Assembly (NCBI GenBank): GCA_947573135.1
Contig: CANPDU010000005.1
Span: forward strand, 42,809-106,808
Source: an uncultured Bacteroidales bacterium
Lineage (GTDB): Bacteria > Bacteroidota > Bacteroidia > Bacteroidales > Muribaculaceae
Length of the DNA stretch: 64,000 bases
Direction of reading: 5' to 3'
Part shown: one piece after another, positions 51,031-60,685 of the stretch
How positions within the stretch are numbered: position 1 is the first letter of the stretch
Layout: each line of letters begins with the position of its first letter
Translations under genes and position numbers: made by a program
The notes under the pieces: generated by a model
What the model was told of the DNA's origin: nothing
The model's input: the letters and a program-made list of their open reading frames with translations, nothing else
Databases searched by the model: none

Positions 51031-51773
51031 AGGATATAAATACGATATTAACTGATTATATTCGTCGCCACCATTACAGCCGTCTGCAGCCTGTGGCGGC
51101 TCTTATTGACATGGACGGCACGCTTTATGACTCTATGGGCAATCACGCTGAAGCCTGGCGCAGAATGTGTGAAGAAGCCGGACTTGAGGTGACGCGCGAT
51201 GAATTTTTCCTTTATGAAGGCATGACAGGCGCACAGACTATCGATCTGCTGATGCAGCGCTGTCGCGGACGTCATGCTACGCCAGAAGAGTGCGAAACTC
51301 TCTATCACCGCAAGACAGAAATATTCAAGAGTCTTCCACCTGTCCGGCCGATGCCAGGCGCCCGGGAGCTTACCGATCTTATGGTGACCGTCGGCATGAG
51401 AAGAGTACTTGTCACCGGTTCGGGACAAAATTCGCTGCTTGACCGTCTGCCGGAAGATTATCCCGGAGTGTTTTTGCCGGGCATGCGTGTGACCTCACGT
51501 GATGTCACACACGGCAAACCGCATCCTGAACCATATATCCGTGGCATGCAGCTTGCCGGCGTCAGCCCCTCGCAGTCCATAGCGATAGAAAATGCCCCTC
51601 TCGGTGTAAAATCGGCCGCGACTGCCGGCGCTTTTACTGTCGGAGTAGTTACAGGGCCGATACCGCGTGCGGAACTCGAAGGCGCCGGAGCCGCTATTGT
51701 ATTTGATTCGATGAAGGAATGCGCCGAAGAGTTCCCGACACTGTTATATAATATGTTGACACTGACGATATGA
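51027..51773 (+). CDS. HAD-family hydrolase (beta-phosphoglucomutase-like)
   Basis: 248 residues. Motif I ALIDMDGTLYDSMG has the two Asp residues of the HAD nucleophile loop. A helical cap follows, motif II is VLVTGSGQ, motif III is the Lys in THGKPHPEPY and motif IV is AIENAPLGVKSA. The subclass resembles phosphoglucomutase or sugar-phosphatase HADs; the substrate cannot be read from the sequence. It overlaps the AsmA stop by 4 bp and aroB by 4 bp, so the three genes are tightly coupled. Confidence 0.88.
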   Translation: MKDINTILTDYIRRHHYSRLQPVAALIDMDGTLYDSMGNHAEAWRRMCEEAGLEVTRDEFFLYEGMTGAQTIDLLMQRCRGRHATPEECETLYHRKTEIFKSLPPVRPMPGARELTDLMVTVGMRRVLVTGSGQNSLLDRLPEDYPGVFLPGMRVTSRDVTHGKPHPEPYIRGMQLAGVSPSQSIAIENAPLGVKSAATAGAFTVGVVTGPIPRAELEGAGAAIVFDSMKECAEEFPTLLYNMLTLTI

Positions 51774-52843
51774 AACAGAAACTGATGTTTACCAATCATC
51801 CGGGTGCAGCCATAGATGAACTCGCGGCCGGGATGAGTCCGTCGAAAGTATTTGTAATCGTTGATACAAATACTGAGAAACAGGTGTTGCCGTTGCTTGC
51901 CGTCATGTCGGAGAGTGTTGCCGGTGCGCAGGTCATAACCGTCGGGGCAGGGGATGTGAACAAAAACCTTGACTCGCTCGCCGGTATCTGGCGGACGCTT
52001 AACGAGTCTGGCGCCACACGTTCGTCGTTTGTGATCAATGTCGGCGGAGGAATGGTTACGGATATGGGCGGATTTGCAGCCGCCACTTTCAAGCGCGGAA
52101 TGCGTTTTGTCAACGTCCCGACAACGCTGCTTGCAGCTGTCGACGCATCAGTGGGTGGAAAGACAGGCATAAACTTCAACGGTTGTAAAAACGAAGTCGG
52201 CGCATTTGCCGAACCGGAGGCTGCGGTCATTTCCACGATATTTTTCAATACACTGACGACACAGGAACTTCTGTCAGGTTACGCCGAAATGCTCAAACAC
52301 GCTTTACTCGAAGATCGTCAGACTTTTATAGATCTGCTGGATTATAATTTTGCAGGGACCGGTTTTGACAAGGACCGCCTTCTGACTTTGCTTCAGAAAA
52401 GCGTTGCGGTCAAAGAACGCATTGTGTCGGAAGACCTGCACGAACAGGGCATACGCAAGGCATTGAACCTGGGTCATACCGTCGGACATGCTTTTGAAAG
52501 CTATGCGATGACCGACCGTCATTCGCCTGTGCCTCACGGCTATGCAGTTGCATGGGGTATGGTGGTGGAACTCATCCTGTCACATATGGAGCTGAAGTTC
52601 CCGTCAGATATGCTTCAGCGATATGCAGCGTATGTGAGATCGAACTACGGAGTGTTCGACATAACGTGTGACGATTATCCTGCGTTATTGAAACTCATGA
52701 GCCACGACAAGAAAAATGCGTCGGCCGACAGGATCAATTTCACATTGCTCGCCGATATCGGCGACGTGAGGATAGACCGGGAGGCTGACGTGGAAAATAT
52801 AAAAGCCGCGCTCGACATCTACCGCGATATGATGGGCATCTGA
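51770..52843 (+). CDS. aroB: 3-dehydroquinate synthase
   Basis: Second step of the shikimate pathway (DAHP to 3-dehydroquinate) using NAD and a divalent metal. 357 residues. NVGGGMVTDMGGFAAATFKRG is the NAD-binding glycine loop. VPTTLLAAVDASVGGKTGIN and NEVGAF follow. GYAEMLKHALLED, LNLGHTVGHAFESY and PVPHGYAVAWGM carry the metal-binding Glu and His residues. Standard length. Overlaps the HAD gene by 4 bp. Confidence 0.96.
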   Translation: MKQKLMFTNHPGAAIDELAAGMSPSKVFVIVDTNTEKQVLPLLAVMSESVAGAQVITVGAGDVNKNLDSLAGIWRTLNESGATRSSFVINVGGGMVTDMGGFAAATFKRGMRFVNVPTTLLAAVDASVGGKTGINFNGCKNEVGAFAEPEAAVISTIFFNTLTTQELLSGYAEMLKHALLEDRQTFIDLLDYNFAGTGFDKDRLLTLLQKSVAVKERIVSEDLHEQGIRKALNLGHTVGHAFESYAMTDRHSPVPHGYAVAWGMVVELILSHMELKFPSDMLQRYAAYVRSNYGVFDITCDDYPALLKLMSHDKKNASADRINFTLLADIGDVRIDREADVENIKAALDIYRDMMGI

Positions 52844-52847
52844 CATT

Positions 52848-54047
52848 ATGGCCGGCATTTACGAATTCAGACGATATGGCAAAGCGGCGCTGCTGATTAC
52901 AGCTGCCGTGATGGTCGCGCTGTTTCTGTATATTTCCAACGGACTCGTGCGCGATCTTTCGAAACAGGAACGTGACCGTATGGAAATATGGGCAGACGCG
53001 ACCAAACAGATCATCAACCTCGGCTCGGCTGAAGAACCGAGCGCTGTCGATCTCGACTTCCTGCTCGGCATTATAGAGCGAAACACCACTATACCGGTCC
53101 TGCTGACTGACGATGACGGAAACATACTGCAGTATCGGAATCTTGATTTGCCGGATAAGGAAGAAGACGGACTGCTCGGAGAGATGTCGGAGACAAACCG
53201 CCTGTTCCTGCAGAATAAACTTGCAGAATTGTCCTCGACACCTAATGTAATTCATATCGTGATTGCACCTCAGACTATGCAGCACCTTTATTATGAGGAC
53301 TCAACGCTGTTGAAGCGCCTGAGCTACTATCCTTATGTCCAGTTGCTTGTAATGCTTGCTTTTATAGCCGTAGTTTATTTTGCAGTTTTGTCGACCAAAA
53401 AAGCCGAACAGAATAAAGTATGGGTCGGACTGTCTAAGGAGACGGCTCATCAGCTGGGCACTCCAATATCGTCGCTGATGGCATGGATGGAACTCTTGCC
53501 TGAAATGGGAGTGGACAAGGAGACAGTCGCCGAGATGAATAAAGATGTCAGCCGTCTCAGCATGATTGCTTCTCGTTTTTCTAAAATCGGCTCACGTCCG
53601 GTTATGGCAGTCTGCGATCTTAACACTACGGTCGCCAATGCCGCGGCATATATGTCAAGCCGTATATCTCCGCGAATTTCACTGTCGGTAAGTCTCGGCG
53701 AGGGCCGTATGGAAGTCAGCGCCTGTGCGCCGCTGTTTGAGTGGGTGATGGAAAATCTGATAAAAAATGCAGTGGATGCCATAGGCGACAGCGGCAGTAT
53801 AAAGGTTGAAACTCATATCGAAGAGCGGCTTGCTGTCCTTGAGGTGACAGACAGCGGCAAAGGCATAGCTCGAAAAAACTTCAAGACAGTGTTCAATCCC
53901 GGCTTTACCACCAAGAGCCGTGGCTGGGGGCTGGGGCTGACGCTGGCAAAACGCATAATTGAGCAATATCACGGCGGTCTGATTTTCGTTAAGGATTCTG
54001 TCGTAGGTTCGGGCTCAACTTTCCGGATCGAGCTGCCGCTGGTCTGA
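52848..54047 (+). CDS. Membrane sensor histidine kinase
   Basis: 399 residues. Two transmembrane helices (about 12-33 and 163-181) flank a periplasmic sensor of 130 residues with no recognised fold. There is no HAMP domain; instead the second helix leads straight into the dimerisation helix WVGLSKETAHQLGTPISSLMAW, whose His (about residue 201) is the phosphorylation site. The ATPase part shows the N box (MENLIKNAVDAI), G1 (VTDSGKGI) and G2 (WGLGLTLAKRI). No response regulator is adjacent, so the partner must lie elsewhere. It starts 4 bp after the aroB stop. Confidence 0.92.
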   Translation: MAGIYEFRRYGKAALLITAAVMVALFLYISNGLVRDLSKQERDRMEIWADATKQIINLGSAEEPSAVDLDFLLGIIERNTTIPVLLTDDDGNILQYRNLDLPDKEEDGLLGEMSETNRLFLQNKLAELSSTPNVIHIVIAPQTMQHLYYEDSTLLKRLSYYPYVQLLVMLAFIAVVYFAVLSTKKAEQNKVWVGLSKETAHQLGTPISSLMAWMELLPEMGVDKETVAEMNKDVSRLSMIASRFSKIGSRPVMAVCDLNTTVANAAAYMSSRISPRISLSVSLGEGRMEVSACAPLFEWVMENLIKNAVDAIGDSGSIKVETHIEERLAVLEVTDSGKGIARKNFKTVFNPGFTTKSRGWGLGLTLAKRIIEQYHGGLIFVKDSVVGSGSTFRIELPLV

Positions 54048-54149
54048 CGTTAGCCTTAACTTGTCGCGACCAGGCATGTCTTTGGCGGTTTATTGTGCAA
54101 AAATTACGGTAAATTTGTCTGTGGCGTTTTATGCTTGGTGCTAATTGAG

Positions 54150-54157
54150 TAATTTTG
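54150..54157 (+). promoter_or_regulatory. -7 box for the MATE gene
   Basis: TAATTTTG matches TAnnTTTG 25 bp upstream of ATG 54183. A second match, TAAATTTG, lies at 54110-54117. No -33 element at the usual spacing was clear. Confidence 0.45.
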
Positions 54158-54182
54158 TATCTGAATTCATCATTTGACAAAG

Positions 54183-55541
54183 ATGCGTACGGCTGCAAAA
54201 TCGTCTGTCGACATGTTGGGCGGTAATATTTACCGCAATATGTTCATATTCGCGCTCCCTTTGATTGCAAGCGGAGTGCTTCAGCAATCATTCAATTCTG
54301 TCGATGTCGCCGTAGTCGGACGTTTTGTCGGGCATCAGGCGCTTGCCGCGGTCGGGAGTAACGGACCGGTGATAAATCTGATTGTCAATCTGTTTTTGGG
54401 TATTTCGGTCGGTGCCAATGTCGTAATAGCCAATTATATCGGCCGTGCCAACCACGAAGGGGTGAGACGCAGTGTCGCCACGGCGACAGCTTTGGCCGCT
54501 GTCAGCGGAGCATTGCTGCTTGTGCTCGGCGAGTGCGTGGCCGTACCCATTCTTGTCGCGCTCGGGACTCCCGACGAAGTCCTCGGTGAGGCTGTCACGT
54601 ATTTGCGTATTTACTCGCTCGGTATGCCTTTCATGATGGTCTACAACTTCGGTTCGGCAATATTGCGCAGTTTCGGCGACACACGGCGTCCGTTTTACGC
54701 GCTTGTCGCCGGCGGAATAGTCAATGTTGTGCTTAATTTGTTTTTTGTGCTTGTCTGTGGCATGGGTGTGGCCGGTGTCGCGGTCGCTACCGTCGTGGCC
54801 AACGGTGTCAGCGCAACGGTGATTTATATTGTCCTTAGCCGCGAACAGGATCCTTGTAGGGTCAGTCTCAGGCATATGTCGTTAAGGCACGGGGGCGAGC
54901 TCGGCAAAATACTGCGTATCGGTGTCCCGGCCGGAATTCAGGGCATGGTGTTTTCTTTTTCCAACGTGTTTATCCAGTCGGCGATAAACTCTTTCGGCGC
55001 GGATGCCATGGCCGGATCTGCCGCGGCGCTTAACTATGAGCTTTACGGATATTTTGTCATCAACGCGTTTGCTCAGTCTGTAGTCGCGTTTACAGGTCAG
55101 AATAACGGCGCAGGCAACCTGAAGCGTTGCTCCGAAGTGCTTCGTGCCGGACTGATAATGAGTTTCGCTGTCAGCTTATGTTTTGACCTTGCAGTAGGTT
55201 TTTTTGCTGATGAGGCAGTGTCGGTATTCACGACTGTGCCCGCCGTAATATCTTATGCAGTCATACGTGTCCATTGCGGCGCAGCGTTTCAGTTTATTGC
55301 CTGTTCTTATGAAATGGCCGGCGCGTCGCTGCGCGGACAGGGCTATTCGATGACGCCTACGGTCATAACAATAGTCGGCACATGTCTGCTCAGGCTGGGA
55401 TGGGTGATGGTGATAGCCGCGCGCGGCGGATCGTTTATGGAATTGCTTGCTATTTACCCTATATCATGGGCTGTCACCGGAGTTGCTATGCTTGCTGCGC
55501 GTTCGTTTGTGACACGTAGGCTTATCCATGGAGCGGCATGA
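54183..55541 (+). CDS. MATE-family efflux transporter
   Basis: 452 residues from MRTAAKSSVDMLGGNIYRNMF; the track TTG start adds three residues. Twelve hydrophobic segments can be followed, with the MATE family start (LGGNIYRNMFIFALPLIASGVLQQSFNSVDVAVVGRFVGHQALAAVG) and the symmetric repeat in the second half (GIQGMVFSFSNVFIQSAINSFG). An inner-membrane Na+- or H+-coupled exporter; substrates cannot be predicted. It has its own promoter region, separate from the kinase gene. Confidence 0.92.
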   Translation: MRTAAKSSVDMLGGNIYRNMFIFALPLIASGVLQQSFNSVDVAVVGRFVGHQALAAVGSNGPVINLIVNLFLGISVGANVVIANYIGRANHEGVRRSVATATALAAVSGALLLVLGECVAVPILVALGTPDEVLGEAVTYLRIYSLGMPFMMVYNFGSAILRSFGDTRRPFYALVAGGIVNVVLNLFFVLVCGMGVAGVAVATVVANGVSATVIYIVLSREQDPCRVSLRHMSLRHGGELGKILRIGVPAGIQGMVFSFSNVFIQSAINSFGADAMAGSAAALNYELYGYFVINAFAQSVVAFTGQNNGAGNLKRCSEVLRAGLIMSFAVSLCFDLAVGFFADEAVSVFTTVPAVISYAVIRVHCGAAFQFIACSYEMAGASLRGQGYSMTPTVITIVGTCLLRLGWVMVIAARGGSFMELLAIYPISWAVTGVAMLAARSFVTRRLIHGAA

Positions 55542-55601
55542 TAATATAACGCCGCATTTTTATGTTATTGAGCATATTTGTAATAGTTGTTGCCCGAAAA
55601 T

Positions 55602-55632
55602 TTTGACGGTTCGAAAAAACTTGTTAATTTCG
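55602..55632 (+). promoter_or_regulatory. Promoter of the glycogen-type operon
   Basis: TTTG (55602-55605), 19 nt, then TAATTTCG (55625-55632), one base off the -7 consensus. The leader of about 140 nt contains a small hairpin, CCCCG-ACTC-CGGGG (55732-55745). No known riboswitch was recognised in it. Confidence 0.5.
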
Positions 55633-55780
55633 GCAAAATAAACCAAGATTCGTAGACAGGCATGTTGTCAAATCGTGCTGAAGTCGTTATAATACAAAGT
55701 TTATTGATTTTTGAGTAACTAACGTATGGGTCCCCGACTCCGGGGCTCTTAAACCTAAAATACATTAATATCCTGAAGAT

Positions 55781-57733
55781 ATGAGTTATCTGAAGTTTGA
55801 CAAAAATCTGCTGATCAATCTCGACCAATCGTTGCCGAAAGAGATGCTGCGTACCAATCAGGCCGGCGCATACCATTGCACCACGCTTGTAGGGTGTAAC
55901 ACGCGCAAGCAGCACGGTCTTCTGGTCATACCGATTCCCGAGATGGGCAACAAGGCGCACGTCCTGCTGTCGTCGCTCGACGAGACAGTTATTCAGCACG
56001 GTGCGCCGTTCAATCTCGGCATCCACCGTTACCGTGGCGGTGTCCTGAGTCCTAACGGACATAAATATATCCGGGAATTCGATTGTGAGAGCGTCCCGCG
56101 CACTACTTACCGTGTAGGCGGCGTTATCCTGACTAAGGAAAAAATCTTTATCTCCCACGAAAACCGTATTCTCATCCGTTATACTCTTGTCGAGGCACAT
56201 TCTGCCACGACATTGCGCTTCAGGCCGTTTCTCGCTTTCCGCGAAAGCAACAGCCTATGTGTTGCCAACGATGCGATCAATCGCGCGCTCGTGCCGGTCG
56301 AAAATGGTGTGGCAAGCTGCCTTTATGATGGATTTCCGACACTTTACATGCAGTTTAGCCGCAAGCCGGTGTGGGTTGACGAACCCAACTGGTACAACGG
56401 CATCGAATATGTCAAAGATCTCGAACGGGGGGTGCCTTATACCGAAGACCTCTGGGTCCCCGGATATTTTGAGATACCGATCAAAAAGGGCGAGTCTGTT
56501 ATCTTCTCCGCCGGTATATCGGAGGTTAAACCGCGTTCGCTGTCAAAAATGTATGAGGCCGAAATCGCATCGCGCACACCGCGCACAAGTTTTTATAACT
56601 GTCTGAAAAACGCTGCCAAACAGTTCTATCTCAAGGACGGTGACAATATGTATGTCATTTCAGGTTATCCCTGGGGCGTCGTGCTCGCGCGTAATACATT
56701 CATGGCTGTGCCCGGTCTGACACTCGCTATTGACCATCGTGCCGATTTTGAAAAAATAATCGACACCGCATCGCGCGCATTGCTCGAATTCATGGTCAGC
56801 GGCCGTCTCTCTGAGCGCATTCACGGCATAGATCTCCCTGACATACCGCTCTGGGCTGTCTGGGCGCTCCAGCAGTATGCCAGAACTGTAGGAACCGAGG
56901 AAGCCCGCGAAAGATATTTCGACCTTGTGGCAAGTATTCTCGATTTCATCCTCGACAACCGTCACCCCAATCTTCAGGTCGATCAGACCAACGGACTGGT
57001 AAGGACTATAGGCACTTCGACTCCTGTTTCGTGGATGAACTCCACGTTGAACGGGCGTCCGGTAATACCTCGCAGCGGATATCTCGTTGAGTTCAACGCA
57101 TTGTGGTATAACGCTCTGCGTTTCGGAGCTTCGCTCGCAGAGGGTCGTGAAGACCTTGAAAAATCGGCGGCACGCTGGGCAGCGGCTGCCGACATGATGA
57201 AAGAGCCGTTTGTCGAAACGTTCCTTAATGACGGCGGATATCTTTACGACTATGTCGACGGTGCATATGCCGATCCGTCGGTGCGTCCCAATATGGCCGT
57301 GGCGATCGGACTCGATTACTCCCCCCTCGACCGTCGACAGCGTAAGAGTGTGCTCGACGTCGTCACTCGTGAGCTCCTTACTCCTAAGGGATTGCGTTCG
57401 CTGTCGCCTAAAAGCTATGGCTATCGCCCGACTTATGTCGGATCGCCCGAGGAGCGTGAGCTTGCTCTCCATCAGGGACCGGCGCGCCCCTGGCTTATGG
57501 GCTTCTATGCCGATGCCTACCTCAGAGTGTTCGGCATGAGCGGAGTCAGCTATATCGACCGTATGCTGATCGGCTTCGAAGACGAGATGCCCAACGGCTG
57601 TATCGGCTCGCTGTCGCAGCTTTACGACGGCAATCCGCCGTTCTCAGGCCGCGGAGCTATATCCCACGCCACTAACGTTGCCGAAGTGCTTCGCACTCTC
57701 CGCACCCTCAAACGCCTCACTCCCGATTATTAA
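55781..57733 (+). CDS. Glycogen debranching enzyme (archaeal-type amylo-1,6-glucosidase)
   Basis: 650 residues. The N-terminal domain (about 1-260) is the GDE_N beta domain (KEMLRTNQAGAYHCTTLVGCNTRKQHGLLV). The C-terminal (alpha/alpha)6 catalytic barrel contains YPWGVVLARNTFMAVPGLTLA, IGTSTPVSWMNSTLNGRPVIPRSGYLVEFNALWYNALRF and LHQGPARPWLMGFYADAYLR. It removes alpha-1,6-linked glucosyl branches of glycogen-like polymers. Two positions that are Asp in other debranchers as I recall them (GRDT, TWMD) are Asn here (ARNT, SWMN), while the Glu of VEFNALW is kept. First gene of a three-gene operon. Confidence 0.88.
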   Translation: MSYLKFDKNLLINLDQSLPKEMLRTNQAGAYHCTTLVGCNTRKQHGLLVIPIPEMGNKAHVLLSSLDETVIQHGAPFNLGIHRYRGGVLSPNGHKYIREFDCESVPRTTYRVGGVILTKEKIFISHENRILIRYTLVEAHSATTLRFRPFLAFRESNSLCVANDAINRALVPVENGVASCLYDGFPTLYMQFSRKPVWVDEPNWYNGIEYVKDLERGVPYTEDLWVPGYFEIPIKKGESVIFSAGISEVKPRSLSKMYEAEIASRTPRTSFYNCLKNAAKQFYLKDGDNMYVISGYPWGVVLARNTFMAVPGLTLAIDHRADFEKIIDTASRALLEFMVSGRLSERIHGIDLPDIPLWAVWALQQYARTVGTEEARERYFDLVASILDFILDNRHPNLQVDQTNGLVRTIGTSTPVSWMNSTLNGRPVIPRSGYLVEFNALWYNALRFGASLAEGREDLEKSAARWAAAADMMKEPFVETFLNDGGYLYDYVDGAYADPSVRPNMAVAIGLDYSPLDRRQRKSVLDVVTRELLTPKGLRSLSPKSYGYRPTYVGSPEERELALHQGPARPWLMGFYADAYLRVFGMSGVSYIDRMLIGFEDEMPNGCIGSLSQLYDGNPPFSGRGAISHATNVAEVLRTLRTLKRLTPDY

Positions 57734-57774
57734 ACCTCAGAGTCTAACTTCCGCTCAAAGCTAATGTAAAAGCA

Positions 57775-59034
57775 ATGAAAGCACTAATGTTCGGGTGGGA
57801 ATTCCCCCCTCATATCCTCGGTGGTCTCGGCACCGCCAGCTACGGTCTCACAAAAGGCATGTGGGAGTGCGGCAATATGGACATCACTTTCGTTATCCCG
57901 AAGCCGTTCGGTGACGAAGACCGCGAGTTCGCTCATATCATAGGCACTTCACAGGTGCCTGTTGCGTGGCGCGATGTAACCCGTGATTATGTCGAGTCGC
58001 GCATCGGCAAGGTGATGGATCCTGATCTGTATTTCCGTCTGCGCGACCATATATATGCCGACTTCAATTACATGCGCACCAATGATCTCGGATGTATCGA
58101 GTTCTCTGGCCGCTATCCCGACAACCTTCTTGAAGAGATCAACAATTATTCGATAACAGCCGGTGTCATTGCCCGCACGATCGACTGTGACATCATTCAC
58201 AGTCACGACTGGCTGACATATCCGGCAGGCATACATGCCAAGCAGGTGACCGGCAAGCCGCTGGTGATCCATGTCCACGCTACAGACTACGACCGTTCGC
58301 GCGGCAATGTCAATCCGACGGTGTTCAATATCGAACGCGACGGCATGATAAATGCCGATCATATAATTACTGTCAGCAATCTGACGCGTCAGACTGTCAT
58401 AGAACGTTATGGCATAGATCCGGCCAAAGTGACGACGGTTCACAATGCCGTTGTGCCCCTGAGCCGAGAATTGCTTGATGTCGAAGTGCAGAAACCTAAA
58501 GAGAAAATCGTCACATTCCTCGGCCGCATCACAATGCAGAAAGGCCCGGAATATTTTGTCGAGGCTGCCGCCAAGGTTCTTAAAAATGACCATAACGTCC
58601 GCTTTGTTATGGCCGGTTCGGGCGACATGATGGATAAGATGATCGCTCTTGCCGCCGAGCGCGGCATCGCCGATCGTTTCCATTTCCCCGGCTTCCAGAA
58701 AGGCAAGCAGGTCTATGAGATGCTCAAGGCCAGCGATGTCTACATCATGCCTTCGGTTTCCGAACCGTTCGGCATCTCGCCGCTCGAAGCCATGCAGATG
58801 GGCGTCCCGTCGATAATCTCCAAACAGTCGGGATGTGCCGAAATCCTCGATAATGTCATCAAGACCGATTATTGGGACATCGACGCCATGGCTGACGCGA
58901 TCCATTCTATAATCACATATCCGGCGATGTACAATCAGCTCCGCGAGGACGGTCTGGCCGAAGTGGCTCAGATCACATGGGACAAGGCCGGCCAGAAAGT
59001 GATTGACATATATAATAAAGTTTTAAACCGTTAA
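57775..59034 (+). CDS. Glycosyltransferase family 4 (glycogen-synthase-like)
   Basis: 419 residues. MKALMFGWEFPPHILGGLGTASYGLTKG has the GT-B N-terminal Rossmann start with the glycine-rich acceptor loop. The C-terminal part, VTFLGRITMQKGPEYFVEAAAKVL and VYIMPSVSEPFGISPLEAMQMGVPSI, carries the E-x7-E nucleotide-sugar binding motif. In this operon, between a debrancher and a GH57 amylase, it most likely extends an alpha-glucan using ADP- or UDP-glucose. Cytosolic. It begins 41 bp after the debrancher stop. Confidence 0.88.
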   Translation: MKALMFGWEFPPHILGGLGTASYGLTKGMWECGNMDITFVIPKPFGDEDREFAHIIGTSQVPVAWRDVTRDYVESRIGKVMDPDLYFRLRDHIYADFNYMRTNDLGCIEFSGRYPDNLLEEINNYSITAGVIARTIDCDIIHSHDWLTYPAGIHAKQVTGKPLVIHVHATDYDRSRGNVNPTVFNIERDGMINADHIITVSNLTRQTVIERYGIDPAKVTTVHNAVVPLSRELLDVEVQKPKEKIVTFLGRITMQKGPEYFVEAAAKVLKNDHNVRFVMAGSGDMMDKMIALAAERGIADRFHFPGFQKGKQVYEMLKASDVYIMPSVSEPFGISPLEAMQMGVPSIISKQSGCAEILDNVIKTDYWDIDAMADAIHSIITYPAMYNQLREDGLAEVAQITWDKAGQKVIDIYNKVLNR

Positions 59035-59055
59035 CCCTTTACAGATCCAGAAGAT

Positions 59056-60477
59056 ATGAAAGCAATCTGTTTCAATTTCGAAATCCATCAGCCGTTCCGT
59101 CTCAAACGCTACCGTTTTTTTGACATAGGCAACGACCACTATTACTATGACGACTTCCTCAACGACGACATAATCACCCGTATCGCTGAGCGCAGCTATA
59201 TACCTGCGGCGCGCACTTTGTTGAAGATGATCGAGGACAATAAGGGCAAGTTTAAATGCTCGCTTGCCATCACAGGTGTCGCTATCGAGCAGATCGAACA
59301 GTACGTGCCCGAACTTATCGACCTTCTCAAACGCCTTGCCGACACAGGCTGTGTCGAGTTTGTCGCCGAGCCTTATGCTCATTCGCTCGCGTCGCTGATC
59401 GATCCCGAGGAATTTGCCGATCAGGTCAAAGTTGAGTGTGAGAAACTGCATTCGCTTTTCGGAGTAAAGCCAAAAGTGCTCCGCAATTCCGAACTTATCT
59501 ATTGTGACGATCTTGCTCCGCAGATTCTCGCAATGGGCTTCAAAGGGGTGATTACCGAGGGCGCAAAGCATATACTCGGCTGGAAATCGCCCAATTATGT
59601 ATACTCTGCGGCTACAGCTCCGAAACTGAAGATGCTGCTCAAGAATTCGAAGCTCAGCGACGATATCGCGTTCCGTTTCAGCGACACATCGTGGGATGCT
59701 TATCCTCTGACTGCCGATAAATATATCGACTGGATCGCTTCGACGCCACAGGAAGAGCAGATCATCAACCTTTCGATGAGCCTAGAGACCTTCGGAGGTC
59801 TTCAGCCTGCCAATTCAGGCATATTCCAGTTCCTTGAGGCACTTCCTCGCTTTGCCGGCGAGCGCGGTGTGGAGTTCTGCACTCCTTCAGAAGCCATCGC
59901 CAAACTCAAACCGGTCGGCGAACTGTCGGTCGTTCACCCCATTTCAGGTGCCGACGAGGCGCGCGACACATCGGCGTGGCTCGGCAACAAACTTCAGAAT
60001 GAAGCATTCAGCAAACTATATTCTGTTGCCGAACGTGTGCGTCTCTGTACAGACCGCCGTCTGAAACAGGACTGGTGGTATCTTCAGGGCTCGGATCACT
60101 TCTACTATATGTCGACAAAGCACATGGCCGACGGTGCCGTCCATAGTCTTTTCAGTCCCTACGAGACTCCGTTTCAGGCGTTCACAAACTATATGAATGT
60201 TCTTGCCGACTTCATTGTCCGTGTTGAGGAGCAGTATCCTCTCTCGATTGAGAATGAAGAACTTAACTCGCTGTTGACTACGATCCGTAATCAGGCCACT
60301 GAGATTGAGACTCTTAACAAAGAGCTTAACTCAATGCGTAAAAATATCGAGCAGTTTAACGTAGAGCATGCTCTGCGTGAACCTAAAGAAGAAGTCAAGA
60401 CTGTGGAGAAGAAAGCTCCGGCTAAGAAATCTGCCGCCAAAGCAGCGCCTAAAAAGGCTGTCAAGGAGAAAAAGTGA
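59056..60477 (+). CDS. GH57 alpha-amylase-like glycosidase with Lys/Ala-rich tail
   Basis: 473 residues, no signal peptide, so cytosolic. The GH57 seven-stranded barrel begins MKAICFNFEIHQPFRLKRYR. PKVLRNSELIYCDDLAPQILAMGFKGVITEG contains the likely catalytic Glu region, and SDTSWDAYPLTADKYIDWI a candidate Asp partner. A helical C-terminal part ends in a coiled coil (LTTIRNQATEIETLNKELNSM) and a basic, Ala-rich tail (APAKKSAAKAAPKK), unusual for an amylase. It works with the neighbouring debrancher and glycosyltransferase on a storage alpha-glucan. A branching activity is also possible in GH57. Confidence 0.88.
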   Translation: MKAICFNFEIHQPFRLKRYRFFDIGNDHYYYDDFLNDDIITRIAERSYIPAARTLLKMIEDNKGKFKCSLAITGVAIEQIEQYVPELIDLLKRLADTGCVEFVAEPYAHSLASLIDPEEFADQVKVECEKLHSLFGVKPKVLRNSELIYCDDLAPQILAMGFKGVITEGAKHILGWKSPNYVYSAATAPKLKMLLKNSKLSDDIAFRFSDTSWDAYPLTADKYIDWIASTPQEEQIINLSMSLETFGGLQPANSGIFQFLEALPRFAGERGVEFCTPSEAIAKLKPVGELSVVHPISGADEARDTSAWLGNKLQNEAFSKLYSVAERVRLCTDRRLKQDWWYLQGSDHFYYMSTKHMADGAVHSLFSPYETPFQAFTNYMNVLADFIVRVEEQYPLSIENEELNSLLTTIRNQATEIETLNKELNSMRKNIEQFNVEHALREPKEEVKTVEKKAPAKKSAAKAAPKKAVKEKK

Positions 60478-60505
60478 AAGGTTAACAGAGCTTTTGTAAA
60501 GTAAA

Positions 60506-60560
60506 AGGCTGGCGCCTTGTGGTTAACAAGATTTAACTACGCGGCGCCTGCCTTTTTTTA
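60506..60560 (+). terminator. Terminator of the polysaccharide operon
   Basis: AGGCTGGCGCC (60506-60516) pairs with GGCGCCTGCCT (60543-60553) with one mismatch, around a 26-nt loop, followed by T7. It ends the GH57 transcript. Confidence 0.8.
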
Positions 60561-60582
60561 TTTTAATTTCATATTATTTTTG

Positions 60583-60590
60583 TAGATTTG
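60583..60590 (+). promoter_or_regulatory. -7 box for the GLUG-repeat protein
   Basis: TAGATTTG matches TAnnTTTG, 95 bp upstream of ATG 60686, in AT-rich DNA right after the terminator. The leader would be about 90 nt; no structured element is recognised in it. Confidence 0.55.
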
Positions 60591-60685
60591 CGTGATAATG
60601 CATGAATAATATGCGTGTGGTATTATAGTAATAATGAAAAATTTTAAAATCTAATCACCTATATAATTAATTAAAAACCTAACTA

